Origin: Candidatus Obscuribacterales bacterium
Lineage (GTDB): Bacteria; Cyanobacteriota; Vampirovibrionia; Obscuribacterales; Obscuribacteraceae
Assembly (NCBI GenBank): GCA_021732085.1
Contig: JAKFVQ010000019.1
Span: 1-64,000 of the forward strand
Direction: 5' to 3'
Length of the DNA: 64,000 nucleotides
The notes beneath the pieces were generated by a model that ran no database searches, had not been told where the DNA came from, and saw nothing but the letters and a program-made list of their open reading frames with translations. Below are positions 10,228 to 19,129 of the stretch, in pieces. Positions within the stretch are counted from its first letter, which is position 1. Each line of letters opens with the position of its first letter. Made by a program: the position numbers and the translations under genes.

Positions 10228-10608
10228 ATGAAGATTCCGCACTCACTCAAGGAAAAAATGTATTTGGCAATGGCTCTGGGCGCTTTTTGCCAGCTTGCCG
10301 TTGATGCAGAGCCAGAACTGAATTCGTCTTCCAGCAGTTCGACTAATTCGGCAAGCCGCGCTAGTAAGGCTGGGGCTCCGGCTACACAAAACACTGCGAA
10401 CGGCTCGACAAATCGTGCTCCGGCTGTGAACGCTGATGACCGCAGGCGTGCCCTTCGAGAACGCTTCGAGAAGATGCGCAAGAATCCAAATTTGCGCCGT
10501 GAAACTGTCAATGGTGCCCCAAAGAAAAGCAGCTCCCTCGAGTCTAAATCAGTGCAAACATCCGAAGCGATCAAAGCTCGTGAATGTGTGGAGTGCGGCA
10601 GGGGCTAG
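10228..10608 (+). CDS. Putative MNIO-RiPP precursor 2, exported, ends in CVECGRG
   Basis: Paralogue of the preceding gene, 126 residues from ATG 10228, which has GGAG about ten bases upstream. An in-frame ATG at 10198 lacks such a site and would spoil the match to the paralogue. Residues 1-27 resemble a signal peptide (MKIPHSLKEKMYLAMALGA). A Ser/Thr/Asn/Ala-rich region follows, then an Arg-rich helix at about 70-92, a Ser-rich stretch and CVECGRG with C120 and C123. The only other cysteine, C21, lies in the presumed signal peptide. The stop codon is one base before the start of the MNIO gene, implying translational coupling. I infer that it is a second substrate of the same enzyme. Confidence 0.65.
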   Translation: MKIPHSLKEKMYLAMALGAFCQLAVDAEPELNSSSSSSTNSASRASKAGAPATQNTANGSTNRAPAVNADDRRRALRERFEKMRKNPNLRRETVNGAPKKSSSLESKSVQTSEAIKARECVECGRG

Positions 10609-10609
10609 C

Positions 10610-11572
10610 ATGCTTTCATCGTCCAAAAAAGACGTTCTTTGCGGACTCTCACTGATGAATTCGCCTGATTTTCTTGCGGCCAGCCTGCCCCTATTTGATG
10701 ACGGGGAGGTTGAAGTTCTGGAGTGGAGCTTCGATGTGAGCTGGGAGAACAAGCTAGAAGACTGGGCTTCAGAGCTTGTGAGTTTCTACAGCATTGAGAA
10801 CAAATTGATTGGACATGGTGTCAATTTCTCCGTTCTTTCCGGGAAATGGTCAGAAGCCCAACAGGAATGGATCGAGCACTTTCGACAGGAATGCTCAAAG
10901 CATTCGTTTATGCATGTCTCGGAACATTTTGGCTTCTCTAGAGCCGGAAATGTAATTCAAACTAGTCCGCTCCCTGTTCCTTTTTCGAAGGGCGCTTTAG
11001 CACTGGGTGTTGAGCGGCTGAAGCTTATGTCCGAGATTGCGAAGGTACCGATCGGTCTAGAGAATCTTGGATTTGCATTCTCGCTGGACTGCGTAAAGGA
11101 GCAGGCAGATTTCATAAGCCAATTGCTGGAAAAAACTGATGGGTTTTTGCTTCTTGATCTGCATAATGCCTACTGCCAAATTGCTAATTTCAAAGTGGAC
11201 GCAGAGGATTATTTCGCACTTTATCCAATGGAACGAGTTCGAGAAATCCACATATCAGGCGGCTCCTGGTCTCCGGATAAGGATGGAAACTCAATACGTC
11301 GAGATACGCACGATCACGAAGTGCCTGATGAGGTTTTTGAGCTGCTCCTGCAAGTATTGTGGCGTTGCCCCAATCTCAAGGCTGTAATACTTGAGCGGCT
11401 AGGAAATACAATTCGCTCTCAAGATGAAGCCGCACGTTTCCGTTCCGACTACTTGCACATGAAAAAACTGATTCAACTTTTTTGTGCCGAAAGTTATACA
11501 GACGTCATCCCGCCATTAGTCTCTAATCGCCAGTCCATTCAAGGAAACACACAGGTAAGACAGCATGATTGA
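10610..11572 (+). CDS. DUF692/MNIO family multinuclear non-haem iron oxidase (RiPP maturase)
   Basis: The protein matches the DUF692 family (MbnB, TglH, ChrH and bufferin maturases), TIM-barrel enzymes that use two or three iron ions to rearrange cysteine or other residues in peptides. Family landmarks appear in order: H69 in GHG, H102 and SEH at 104-106, LEN (150-152), LDLHN (182-186), IH (213-214), DTHDH (232-236) and E262. The chosen start ATG 10610 has AGGGG six bases upstream and follows the precursor stop by one base. It gives 320 residues, slightly above the family norm of about 270-300. A longer reading from 10436 would overlap the precursor gene and is rejected. The 3' end overlaps the next gene by eight bases. 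Assignment to the family is strong; the chemistry performed is unknown. Confidence 0.9.
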   Translation: MLSSSKKDVLCGLSLMNSPDFLAASLPLFDDGEVEVLEWSFDVSWENKLEDWASELVSFYSIENKLIGHGVNFSVLSGKWSEAQQEWIEHFRQECSKHSFMHVSEHFGFSRAGNVIQTSPLPVPFSKGALALGVERLKLMSEIAKVPIGLENLGFAFSLDCVKEQADFISQLLEKTDGFLLLDLHNAYCQIANFKVDAEDYFALYPMERVREIHISGGSWSPDKDGNSIRRDTHDHEVPDEVFELLLQVLWRCPNLKAVILERLGNTIRSQDEAARFRSDYLHMKKLIQLFCAESYTDVIPPLVSNRQSIQGNTQVRQHD

Positions 11573-11768
11573 GGATGAGGAGCTGGCACGCTATCAAGAA
11601 ACCCTGATCCAAGCCGCTCTGTATGGTGACACTGATTCGCCGCTGAAAGACTTGTTGCTAGCTGATCATTCCTTGGCAGCGCAACACCTATGGATTCAAG
11701 GGTGGGAGGCTCGAATGGGCGACCTGGCAAGGTATTTGACACAGAACTGGGCTGTTGAAGCTGAATAG
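11565..11768 (+). CDS. Small protein overlapping the MNIO gene, candidate partner of the maturase
   Basis: A 67-residue, mostly helical, acidic protein whose ATG lies inside the last codons of the MNIO gene (ATGATTGA overlap), so the two are translationally coupled. MNIO enzymes usually need a second protein that binds the leader or the precursor (MbnC, TglI, DUF2063 proteins). The sequence has an LARYQ..L..A pattern near the start and a W....RM..LARYL segment near the end. These remind me of the short domain fused to the C-terminus of some actinobacterial DUF692 proteins, but I cannot confirm this without a profile search. A partner role is inferred from position only. Confidence 0.6.
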   Translation: MIEDEELARYQETLIQAALYGDTDSPLKDLLLADHSLAAQHLWIQGWEARMGDLARYLTQNWAVEAE

Positions 11769-11816
11769 TGAACCTTAAGCCTGAATCAGGGCTTCGCTGG
11801 CTCAGCATGCTATTCT

Positions 11817-13685
11817 TTGCCTGTCGATCTTGGTGCGATCTTGCTCAGAAACTCCAAAACTGACAGCCGGCAAGACGTTGAGGCTTTGAACTCAACTCAG
11901 CCCGAGCTTGAGGGTGGCGCTAAGCCTGCTTCGCATAATAAGGACTTGGGCTATCTACAAAAACACCCTGATTGGTGTGTTCTTGTCTCTCTGCTATTTG
12001 TTCAAATTGCGTGCTTCTTGCCCATTTGTTTTCAGGTTGGGTTCTACCTCGACGACTGGCTGACATTTTGGAATTTGCATTTCGCGCCGCACAATCCTAT
12101 TGATTTGATCAAAGCAAGCTTCAGCGATCCCCGCATGGTGACTCGCCCTGTGCAATGTCTTTACTACGGGATAAGCTATTTTTTCTTTGCTGATAGACCT
12201 TTGCCCTATCACCTGCTGCGTTGCGCACTTGAGTTTCTTGGTGTCGCTTGTTTGTATTTAGGTCTCTTGCGACTTAGTGGACAGCGCATTTTTGCCACCC
12301 TTGGAGCGCTGTTTTTCATTCTCTACCCCAATCATGATGCTACGCACTATTGGATTGGAGCCGGTCTTGGTCCGGGCTTTGGTCTGTCACTATATTTGGC
12401 AAGCTTTTATTTGCTGATCGAATCGGCAAAAGCCGAACTGCTTAACAGGCGTCTAGCTTGGTATTTTGGCTCTTTAGTTGTGTTTGCATTGTCTGCATTC
12501 TGCTATGAATCATTCTTGCCCATGCTTTCCTTGAGCTTTTGTGCGCTTACGCTCAGCTACCCACCCAGCGATGGGAAAAGCCCACCATCATTATTGAAAC
12601 GCACAATTTCCTCTCTTTTATACCTGCTACCTTTTGTGCTGGTCGCCTTATGCGAGCCGGTCTATCAAAGGGTTTTGCTACCTCGGATTAGTAAGACTTT
12701 TCTATCTCCATCAACATTCGATTTGAATTATTTCCTTTCCGTTTTCCCGGCAGCAGCCAATGTGTCCTTCGGACCTGGCTTCTTCAATTTCTGCTTTGAA
12801 CGGGCTCGCGACGCCCTTATTTCAATTTCGCCTCTGTCTGCCTTTCAGGCTGTGGGCACTGTAATTGCTGCTATTGCTGCCTTGCTGATCTCCGAAAAAA
12901 CCTCAAAAGATTCCTCACTTGAGCAATCATCATCCGTCATTCAGGAGGGCTTTAGATCGCTGCCCTACATCGTTTCTGGTGCTCTGGTTTTCGTTTGCTC
13001 TTACCTGACATTTGCAGTTGCGCAGGGTTACACGCCCGTCCTTGATACCATGCTCAATCGCGTGAACATCGGCGGCTCAGTTGCTATGTCGATCATTTTT
13101 GCCGCTCTGGTTTGCTCTCTGTTGAATGCGAAGTCGCCCCTGGCAGCAACGAATTGGAAGTTGGTAGCTCTAACGCTTCCCTTTGTAATATTCTTCGCTC
13201 TAGCTGATTTGGGCTTGTCTGCTTTTTGGATTTGCTCCTGGGAAGTGCAAAAAAATACGCGTTTCCTGATTCAAAAGCACGCTGACCAGATCAAAGCTGG
13301 AGACAGCATAATCCTCGCCCATATTCATCGGTACCTAATGTGGGCACCGGTTTTCGATGGCACCTGGGATTTTCAAAGTATGCTGCGGATGACCTTGAAT
13401 CGGAACGACGTTCAGGGCGGTGTAATCAGCGATCGGCTTTCGATTCAAGGAACTAATGTGGTCGATAATTCCCTCGGCTATGTCTGTGCCAGTTATCCGG
13501 CCGACAGGATTATTGTCCTATTTCCGTCCGCGGAAAAATGGTTACGGACCGCCACTGCGGCTGGATTTGTTGAAGCGATCGAAGAGAATAAATCTCAATT
13601 GTTATTAGAGCAAAGTACCTTTGATAGATGGCGAGCTAATCTATCTAACGCCACAAGATCACCATCTGCTGAGCAGCATAAGTAA
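11817..13685 (+). CDS. Polytopic membrane protein, GT-C glycosyltransferase-like
   Basis: A 622-residue protein with a soluble N-terminus of about 50 residues and roughly eleven hydrophobic segments. After the first membrane segment comes YLDDW (near residue 79), an acidic pair in the first outer loop. This is typical of GT-C enzymes that use polyprenyl-phosphate sugars (PMT/ArnT-like). The next segments resemble the family too (FFFADRPLPYHLL, ILYPNHDATHYW). A soluble stretch of about 150 residues forms the C-terminus. The start is uncertain: TTG 11817 is the first possibility after the in-frame stop at 11766, and it has no good ribosome binding site. It lies 48 bases after the MNIO cassette on the same strand, and could belong to that operon or be independent. 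Confidence 0.6.
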   Translation: MPVDLGAILLRNSKTDSRQDVEALNSTQPELEGGAKPASHNKDLGYLQKHPDWCVLVSLLFVQIACFLPICFQVGFYLDDWLTFWNLHFAPHNPIDLIKASFSDPRMVTRPVQCLYYGISYFFFADRPLPYHLLRCALEFLGVACLYLGLLRLSGQRIFATLGALFFILYPNHDATHYWIGAGLGPGFGLSLYLASFYLLIESAKAELLNRRLAWYFGSLVVFALSAFCYESFLPMLSLSFCALTLSYPPSDGKSPPSLLKRTISSLLYLLPFVLVALCEPVYQRVLLPRISKTFLSPSTFDLNYFLSVFPAAANVSFGPGFFNFCFERARDALISISPLSAFQAVGTVIAAIAALLISEKTSKDSSLEQSSSVIQEGFRSLPYIVSGALVFVCSYLTFAVAQGYTPVLDTMLNRVNIGGSVAMSIIFAALVCSLLNAKSPLAATNWKLVALTLPFVIFFALADLGLSAFWICSWEVQKNTRFLIQKHADQIKAGDSIILAHIHRYLMWAPVFDGTWDFQSMLRMTLNRNDVQGGVISDRLSIQGTNVVDNSLGYVCASYPADRIIVLFPSAEKWLRTATAAGFVEAIEENKSQLLLEQSTFDRWRANLSNATRSPSAEQHK

Positions 13686-14010
13686 CGCAGAAGGCTGATC
13701 TTGCTGCGTACAGTTGCGAAGATGCCGCGGCGCATCCCACGGTTGAAAGCGGACAATGCAGCAGCGCCGAATGCGCGAGCATTCAACGCGTAAAACCGTG
13801 TGCTGCAAAACTGCCAAGCTCAGCTTCGCATTTTGCTATTCATTACTCAAACCGCGAATGTATTGGCGATACTTTCAGGCGGTTTACCTGTTCAGTCTCT
13901 CAGGGACGAGCGTATCTTCCTCCGAGCAGAACCGATTCCAAGCAGCGGCCTGCCGGTCCGGTTCTTAGAAAATATTAAATGCTTGTTTTCCAACAAGTGA
14001 ATTGGAAAGC
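13686..14010. other. Intergenic region between convergent genes
   Basis: About 325 bases between the GT-C-like gene and the PP2C gene, which point toward each other. I see no convincing gene. A small inverted repeat CTTGTT/AACAAG with a TTCC loop lies at 13982-13997, 14 bases past the PP2C stop, and may be part of a terminator. The first part is GC-rich and has short open frames without ribosome binding sites. Confidence 0.5.
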
Positions 14011-14757
14011 TTAATCTTCCTCAAAATATTTGACGGCTATTACTGTCACGTTGTCAGGCGCTCCGCCTTCCAGGGTGATTTCTACCAGCTTCTTGCATGC
14101 AGCTTCCGGATTTTCTGACTCGTGAAGGACGCTTGCAATCTCTTCGTCCTGCATGACTGCAGTCAGCCCATCCGTACAGAGCAATAGCCAGTCGCCATCA
14201 GCTATTTCACGAGGATTCTTTTCCAAATCGACTCGGTCTTTATGTCCGACGCACCGAGTAATAAAGTGCTTGAAAGGTGACTCTTTCATTTGCTCTTCGG
14301 TGATGTGTCCACCCCGATAGAGCTCCATGACTAGTGAATGATCTTGTGTCAGGACCTGGATTTCGCCGTTTCTTACCAGGTAGGCTCGCGAGTCGCCGAC
14401 ATGTCCAATATGTACGCAACCATTAGCATCTTGGACAGCAATGACAACCGTCGTGCCCATTCCCTTAACTGCTGGATTCTCTTCTGAAAAGCCGTAAACC
14501 GTGTCGTTGGCTTTGTTTACAGCTTCGCCGAGCCACTCATCAATGCCGTCCTTGTCATCTGCCTCAGGGGCACTGTCCTTCCAAAAATTCTCGATCGAAG
14601 TAACCGTTAGACGCGAGGCGGTAGAGCCACCTAGAGCGCCTCCCATGCCATCAGCTACAACGAAGACGCGGTTGTCTTCACTGATGAAGTAATTGTCTTG
14701 ATTGTCTGCTCTTTTGACTCCCTGATCGCTCAGAGCGGCAGCGGTCCATTTCAACAT
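14011..14757 (-). CDS. PP2C-type serine/threonine protein phosphatase (Stp1/PrpC-like)
   Basis: A metal-dependent protein phosphatase of 248 residues, the usual size for bacterial Stp1/PrpC enzymes that oppose Hanks-type kinases. Metal-site motifs are intact: DNQDNY (18-23), DGMGG (36-40), GDSR (121-124), CTDGL (194-198) and PDNVT (234-238). There is no signal peptide and no membrane segment, so it is cytoplasmic. No Ser/Thr kinase gene lies in the window. It is divergent from the hybrid histidine kinase at 14906, with about 150 bases between them that should hold both promoters. Confidence 0.93.
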   Translation of the reverse strand: MLKWTAAALSDQGVKRADNQDNYFISEDNRVFVVADGMGGALGGSTASRLTVTSIENFWKDSAPEADDKDGIDEWLGEAVNKANDTVYGFSEENPAVKGMGTTVVIAVQDANGCVHIGHVGDSRAYLVRNGEIQVLTQDHSLVMELYRGGHITEEQMKESPFKHFITRCVGHKDRVDLEKNPREIADGDWLLLCTDGLTAVMQDEEIASVLHESENPEAACKKLVEITLEGGAPDNVTVIAVKYFEED

Positions 14758-14905
14758 TAGTTATAAGAAAGATAGAGGAGTTTCGTTCTTCATCCGTAAG
14801 GGATTATATAAGGTTTGAGACCAGACAAAAGAGATATTGGCGGCAAAGTATTTCTTCAGTCATTAAACTCGCTTACGACATGGATTTGTCAGTAGAAAGC
14901 AAGCA

Positions 14906-17086
14906 ATGGACGAGAATGCTAAGCGGAAAATTCGTGACCTTCAGAAGAAGATTGCTTTCTTAGAAGAGCAATTGGAGACGCAGCAGCGGCAGTCTGAAGA
15001 GCAGACGCGCGCCCAGGAGTCTTTGACAGCCAAGTTATCTCAGGCTCGCGACCAGGCGCTGGAAGCGTCACGCCTTAAATCTGAATTTTTGGCCAACATG
15101 AGCCACGAAATTCGAACGCCGTTAAATGGCGTAATCGGAATGAGCGATCTTTTGCTGAGAGCCAAGCTGGAGCCCGAGCAGCGCGATCACGTAAATATCA
15201 TTCACGAATCAGCAAAGGTACTTCTTGACATAATCAACGATATTCTTGACTTCTCGAAAATTGAAGCTGGAAAAGTCGAACTGGAAATTCTCGATTTTGA
15301 ATTGCAGGCGATTGTTGAAGCCACTGCTGAATTGCTGGCTGATAAAGCAAGAAAAAAGAAGATCTCTCTGATGACGTATGTCGATCCTGATATTCCGAAA
15401 TTGCTTCGCGGAGATCCAGGGCATATACGTCAGGTGCTTTTGAACCTGGCAAATAACGCGATCAAGTTCACAGACCAGGGTGAAGTAATTGTCAAGGTTG
15501 AAGCTTGCAAGGAGCAAGTGACCGAAGAGGACGGAAATAGGAGAATAGACAACGAGCAGCAAATCGTTTTGCGTTTTTCAGTATATGACACCGGCATTGG
15601 TATCAGTAAGTCCACATTGGCGAAGTTGTTTTCTCCTTTTACGCAAGCAGACGGATCAATCACGAGAAAATATGGTGGCACCGGACTTGGCCTATCCATT
15701 TGCAAAGGCTTAGTCGAGCTCATGGGCGGTATGATAAGCGCCGACAGCGAACCGAAAAAGGGTTCCGAGTTCTGGTTCACGATTCCTTGTGAGCAATCCT
15801 CATTGAGTAGCGAAAATCCGCCGCTCCCCGAGCAGGACCTGAGAGATAAGCGCATGTTGATTGTGTGCAAGTCTGAGACTGTGGATAAGATTCTCTTTTC
15901 TTACGCTAGGTCTTTTGGTCTTAAAGTCGAGTCAGTAAGAACTTCCTATGAAGCGATGTCAGTGATCCGCCAAGAGAATGTGGCAGGAGATCAGATCCAT
16001 TGCGTGTTGATAGACAGCTCTGGGCTTGAAGCAGAAGCGGTGCAGTTCGCTGATGCTATCGCGCAGGATCCACTTTGTATTGGAACAAAAGTAATTGTTC
16101 TTTCACTCACCCCGCGCAGTAATTCAGACAAACCACATGAGCTAAAGTTCGATGCCTATTTGACCAAGCCACTAAAGCATTTCCAGCTTATGGATTGCCT
16201 GTATGGAATTCTTTCCGAAGCCGGACCACGTGAATTGGATCTGACGGTCACTCAGCAAATCACCAACATTCCTTCCGGAGAAGGACGTTTGATTTTGATT
16301 GCAGAAGACAATCCAGTAAACCAAAAAGTTGCTTTGCTGCAGTTAACTACGCTGGGCTTCAACGGGCATGCTGTTGCAAACGGAAAAGAAGCTGTTGAAG
16401 CCATTTTGAGCGGCAAGTATGACCTCGTTTTGATGGATTGCCAAATGCCGGAAATGGATGGGTTTCAGGCAACCAAAACCATTCGTATGGGCGAGACACA
16501 TTCTGGCGGACGCATTCCGATCATTGCAATGACCGCTCACGCTATGGATGGCGATCGTGAGCGTTGCATTTCCGCTGGAATGGACGATTACATATCCAAA
16601 CCAGTCGATGCAAAGAAACTGCAAAAGGTTTTGGTGAAGTGGATGAAAAAAGGTGCCGAGCCGGAGCGTGCACCGCTTCCTGTGCAAAGTAAGGAAGTCG
16701 AGGACGAAATTCCTACGCACACAATTAGTGAGGACCCTTTGAATATTGCTCGATTGCAGCGCACTTGTGGAGACGACGTTGCAAGAGAAATTCTCGAAGT
16801 CTATGTTTCAGCTGCGGAGACCTTGCTGGATAGCATTGATGTTGAGCGCACCAAACGTGATGCGCGCGCCGTTGAATCTTTGGCTCACCAGCTACAGGGG
16901 TCGTCCGCTGCAATTGGTGCCGCAGAGATGCAGCGCTTGAGTACGAAGTTGGAAGAAATGGCGGCTCAGAATAACTGGGCGCAGGTCAAGATTCTGTGCG
17001 AAGGATTGAAGTGGTCCTTCCGGCGCTTAAGCCGCTATGTTCAATTTGCCTTAGAACACGAATTCGGGCACAACGTTAAAAGCTAA
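14906..17086 (+). CDS. Soluble hybrid histidine kinase with two receivers and an HPt domain
   Basis: A cytoplasmic phosphorelay protein of 726 residues. Order: N-terminal coiled coil (1-55), dimerisation domain with the phospho-accepting H67 in [10 protein letters not shown], an ATP-binding domain with N box near 175-191 and DTGIGIS and GGTGLGLS motifs, a degenerate receiver (about 314-435), a complete receiver with phospho-acceptor D511 in [11 protein letters not shown], and a C-terminal HPt domain with H661 in [12 protein letters not shown]. The first receiver lacks the acidic pair at its first strand (VCKS) and is probably not phosphorylated. No membrane segment or known sensor domain is seen, so the input may act through the coiled coil. 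The output partner is not in the window. Confidence 0.93.
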   Translation: MDENAKRKIRDLQKKIAFLEEQLETQQRQSEEQTRAQESLTAKLSQARDQALEASRLKSEFLANMSHEIRTPLNGVIGMSDLLLRAKLEPEQRDHVNIIHESAKVLLDIINDILDFSKIEAGKVELEILDFELQAIVEATAELLADKARKKKISLMTYVDPDIPKLLRGDPGHIRQVLLNLANNAIKFTDQGEVIVKVEACKEQVTEEDGNRRIDNEQQIVLRFSVYDTGIGISKSTLAKLFSPFTQADGSITRKYGGTGLGLSICKGLVELMGGMISADSEPKKGSEFWFTIPCEQSSLSSENPPLPEQDLRDKRMLIVCKSETVDKILFSYARSFGLKVESVRTSYEAMSVIRQENVAGDQIHCVLIDSSGLEAEAVQFADAIAQDPLCIGTKVIVLSLTPRSNSDKPHELKFDAYLTKPLKHFQLMDCLYGILSEAGPRELDLTVTQQITNIPSGEGRLILIAEDNPVNQKVALLQLTTLGFNGHAVANGKEAVEAILSGKYDLVLMDCQMPEMDGFQATKTIRMGETHSGGRIPIIAMTAHAMDGDRERCISAGMDDYISKPVDAKKLQKVLVKWMKKGAEPERAPLPVQSKEVEDEIPTHTISEDPLNIARLQRTCGDDVAREILEVYVSAAETLLDSIDVERTKRDARAVESLAHQLQGSSAAIGAAEMQRLSTKLEEMAAQNNWAQVKILCEGLKWSFRRLSRYVQFALEHEFGHNVKS

Positions 17087-17120
17087 GCCGCCCCTCCTTA
17101 ACGGAGAAGCGGCCTTACCT
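17087..17120 (+). terminator. Hairpin after the hybrid kinase, possible terminator
   Basis: GCCGC (17087-17091) pairs with GCGGC (17109-17113), and inside it CTCC pairs with GGAG. The stem begins right after the kinase stop codon. Only a weak T-rich run follows, so termination strength is uncertain. It sits between convergent genes. Confidence 0.5.
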
Positions 17121-17170
17121 GTGTCTGGTTCGTTTAAGAATCGCAGCTTACGCTGCCGTCATTAGATCGC

Positions 17171-17791
17171 TTAGCACACGTTTAAGCGACGATTTGTATG
17201 GAATCTGGGAAACTTCCCTTCGATAATGCTGCCTGATTTCAGTTTTTGAAGAGTCTCTTGGGCTCTTGCAGCCACGAAAGGATTTTCATCTTCGCTCAGT
17301 TCTTCAAGAATAGAATCTGGTAAATTTGAATTTTCGGCCAGCCTGTAGCGAACATCGGGGTGTTCGTCCTTGGTCAGGCGGTAGAGGATTGTAATCGAGC
17401 AATAAGCGTTTTCTGTTAGCGCCGCACGAACATCTTGATGGCTGTGACCAGCTAAACGCTCCATTGTTTCTTCCGAGCATCGCGGATTGTTGGCGATTAA
17501 TTCGCATACGCGAGCACTGGATGTTTTGCTCAAATAGTCGAGCACGTACGAACTGCAAAATGGATTTGCAGCCAGACGTAGTTCAGCAGAACTGCGCTCA
17601 TGCTCGGCTTCCGTTTCCACTTGATGGAAATTTTGTTGCTCTGTCTCAGCCATTCTGGCTGCCAGCAAAATACGGATTGCCTCTTTCATATGTTTTGGGG
17701 TTTCCCAGCCATACTTGACGATAAAGGACAGGTCTTCCGGCATCCCATCGAGTTGCCGTCCGCCGATTGAACACTCATTCGTCAAATACAT
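17171..17791 (-). CDS. LRV/HEAT-like repeat protein
   Basis: A 206-residue protein. The second half (about 70-185) consists of four to five copies of a 23-24 residue helical repeat: xLAxNPxCSxxxLxxLSxDxxxxVRxx. This resembles leucine-rich repeat variant (LRV) repeats, found in some nitrogen-fixation-associated and binding proteins. Its N-terminus has a different, short charged region. There is no signal peptide. Its job is probably protein binding, but no partner can be named. It is convergent with the hybrid kinase and divergent from the gene at 18048. Confidence 0.7.
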   Translation of the reverse strand: MYLTNECSIGGRQLDGMPEDLSFIVKYGWETPKHMKEAIRILLAARMAETEQQNFHQVETEAEHERSSAELRLAANPFCSSYVLDYLSKTSSARVCELIANNPRCSEETMERLAGHSHQDVRAALTENAYCSITILYRLTKDEHPDVRYRLAENSNLPDSILEELSEDENPFVAARAQETLQKLKSGSIIEGKFPRFHTNRRLNVC

Positions 17792-17836
17792 GAAGACACC
17801 TCCACACCACTTAAATGTATTTTGAACTGTAGTATT

Positions 17837-17863
17837 CCAACATTTCCATTGGAAGAATGTGGC
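17837..17863. promoter_or_regulatory. Imperfect inverted repeat between divergent genes, possible operator
   Basis: The sequence CCAACATTTCC, ATT, GGAAGAATGTGG is an imperfect palindrome lying about 46 bases upstream of the LRV gene, in the spacer shared with the gene at 18048. It may be a protein-binding site. The evidence is symmetry only. Confidence 0.25.
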
Positions 17864-18047
17864 AATTTTATGGAAAAAGGATTATTTCGCGTGCAGAATA
17901 TGGCTCAATGAGCTCCTTTGCGTCCTTATTGATTGAACAAAGATACTAAGGCGGTACCGGAACTGCTTGTCTATAAGTCGTTTCCGGAACGAGAGAAAAA
18001 GTAGACCCTTGGGTAAATAGATATAGTCAGGACGAGGATTTAATCTA

Positions 18048-18860
18048 ATGGGCAGCAGAGACATCGATTCATCGGAAGGCGAGAACAAGCAGTCGGTTAA
18101 GCCACTCGATGACGAATTAAACCCCGGTGAACAGCAGATTCAAGACCTGAACCCCAGCGATGTGCGAGCTGCCCTGGGCAGACTCCAAGAAGACTCAAAT
18201 CTCGGAACTGCAGGCAAAAGCGGCAGCTCGGAGCATTTTAAGACTAAGCCTAGCTCTGAGGAAGGTGCCAAGATAGATAAGGATGGATCCATCTCTTTCG
18301 ATAAGAATCCTCTTGAGAGACCGGAACGTGGTGCTGGCGGAGGTACTGGCGGAAAAGGCGATCGACTTGATCGTGTAAAACCGGATGACTCCATATCTGA
18401 GGACTCCCATGGTATCGGAAATGATATCAATAAACCTGGTGGTGGCGGCAAAGGCAAGCCCTTTGATATTAACTCTCCACGCGAAGTCCAAGCTTGCGTT
18501 GCTCGACCTGAAGAAGGTCCACCTGATGTGAATGCTTGTGTAGTTAAGCTTAAACCAGATGGTACTGAGGAAGATCCGGCTGAAGTTCGACCGCTAGGAG
18601 ATCCTAATCGCAAAGGCTTCCCAGAAAAGGACCAATCGCGCCTCCCACAAGGTTTACAACGTGGCGCTGGTCGCGAGCCTGATGAAGGAACAGCGCCGGC
18701 AATGGGACGAATGCAGGGGAAGGAGCCTCGCGCCCGATTCGAAGGCAAGTCTTTGGAAGTGAAGCCGGAAAATAGAAAACAGCCTTCTGACGAAGAAAAG
18801 AAACGGGCTGAAAAGATCTTTGATGATTTGAAGAAAGCTTTTCACTGGGATCGTAAATAG
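18048..18860 (+). CDS. Disordered hydrophilic protein of unknown function
   Basis: A 270-residue protein without recognisable domain. It is rich in Asp, Glu, Lys, Gly, Pro and Ser, with a Gly-rich segment (GAGGGTGGKGD, later KPGGGGKGK). Two short repeats with single cysteines occur near residues 147-165 (VQACVARPEEGPP and VNACVVKLKPDG). The last 40 residues form a charged helix (DEEKKRAEKIFDDLKKAF). No signal peptide or membrane segment is present. The start ATG 18048 is preceded by AGGACGAGGA. Codon-frame integrity over 813 bases and a good ribosome binding site support a real gene. Confidence 0.7.
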   Translation: MGSRDIDSSEGENKQSVKPLDDELNPGEQQIQDLNPSDVRAALGRLQEDSNLGTAGKSGSSEHFKTKPSSEEGAKIDKDGSISFDKNPLERPERGAGGGTGGKGDRLDRVKPDDSISEDSHGIGNDINKPGGGGKGKPFDINSPREVQACVARPEEGPPDVNACVVKLKPDGTEEDPAEVRPLGDPNRKGFPEKDQSRLPQGLQRGAGREPDEGTAPAMGRMQGKEPRARFEGKSLEVKPENRKQPSDEEKKRAEKIFDDLKKAFHWDRK

Positions 18861-19043
18861 AGATCTGCAATACCTTCGGTTCGCCATGATGAGGAGGGAT
18901 GCGCGTCGAGTTCTCTGTCAGGAGATTCACTGAATCCATCGAACTCTAATTTCTTTCTGACTTAAACACTTATGTTTTCAGCCCGCTTCAGCCCGCTTTA
19001 TTTTTCTACGTATCTGATTGACAAAAATTTTTCTGAGGACATA

Positions 19044-19109
19044 ATGAACCTCATGTTCAGAAATTCAACACCACCAGCACCAAGCAACCCAACCATCCCG
19101 GTGGGCTGA
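19044..19109 (+). CDS. Proline-rich leader peptide of proS (21 residues)
   Basis: A short open frame with a good ribosome binding site (GAGGAC, seven bases before ATG 19044). It encodes 21 residues, of which five are Pro (positions 10, 11, 13, 16 and 19; codons CCA, CCA, CCA, CCA, CCG). It is followed by an intrinsic terminator at 19147-19179 and then by the prolyl-tRNA synthetase gene. The match between the enriched codon and the amino acid charged by the downstream enzyme is what one expects of ribosome-mediated attenuation, as in E. coli pheST. The role is inferred. See the separate entries for the hairpins. Confidence 0.65.
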   Translation: MNLMFRNSTPPAPSNPTIPVG

Positions 19110-19129
19110 CGAGTTATTGCTTTTGCTGG
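19074..19129 (+). promoter_or_regulatory. proS attenuator, upstream pause-like hairpin
   Basis: CCAGCA (19074-19079) plus AAGCAA (19082-19087), both inside the leader peptide frame over the Pro codons, can pair with TTGCTT (19117-19122) plus TGCTGG (19124-19129). This gives a 12-bp stem with one small internal loop. A ribosome standing on the Pro codons would prevent this stem from forming. Confidence 0.55.

Noticed and set aside
10436-10609. Longer N-terminus for the MNIO protein
   Set aside because: It would overlap the precursor frame by about 170 bases. ATG 10610 has a well-spaced AGGGG site and matches family length.
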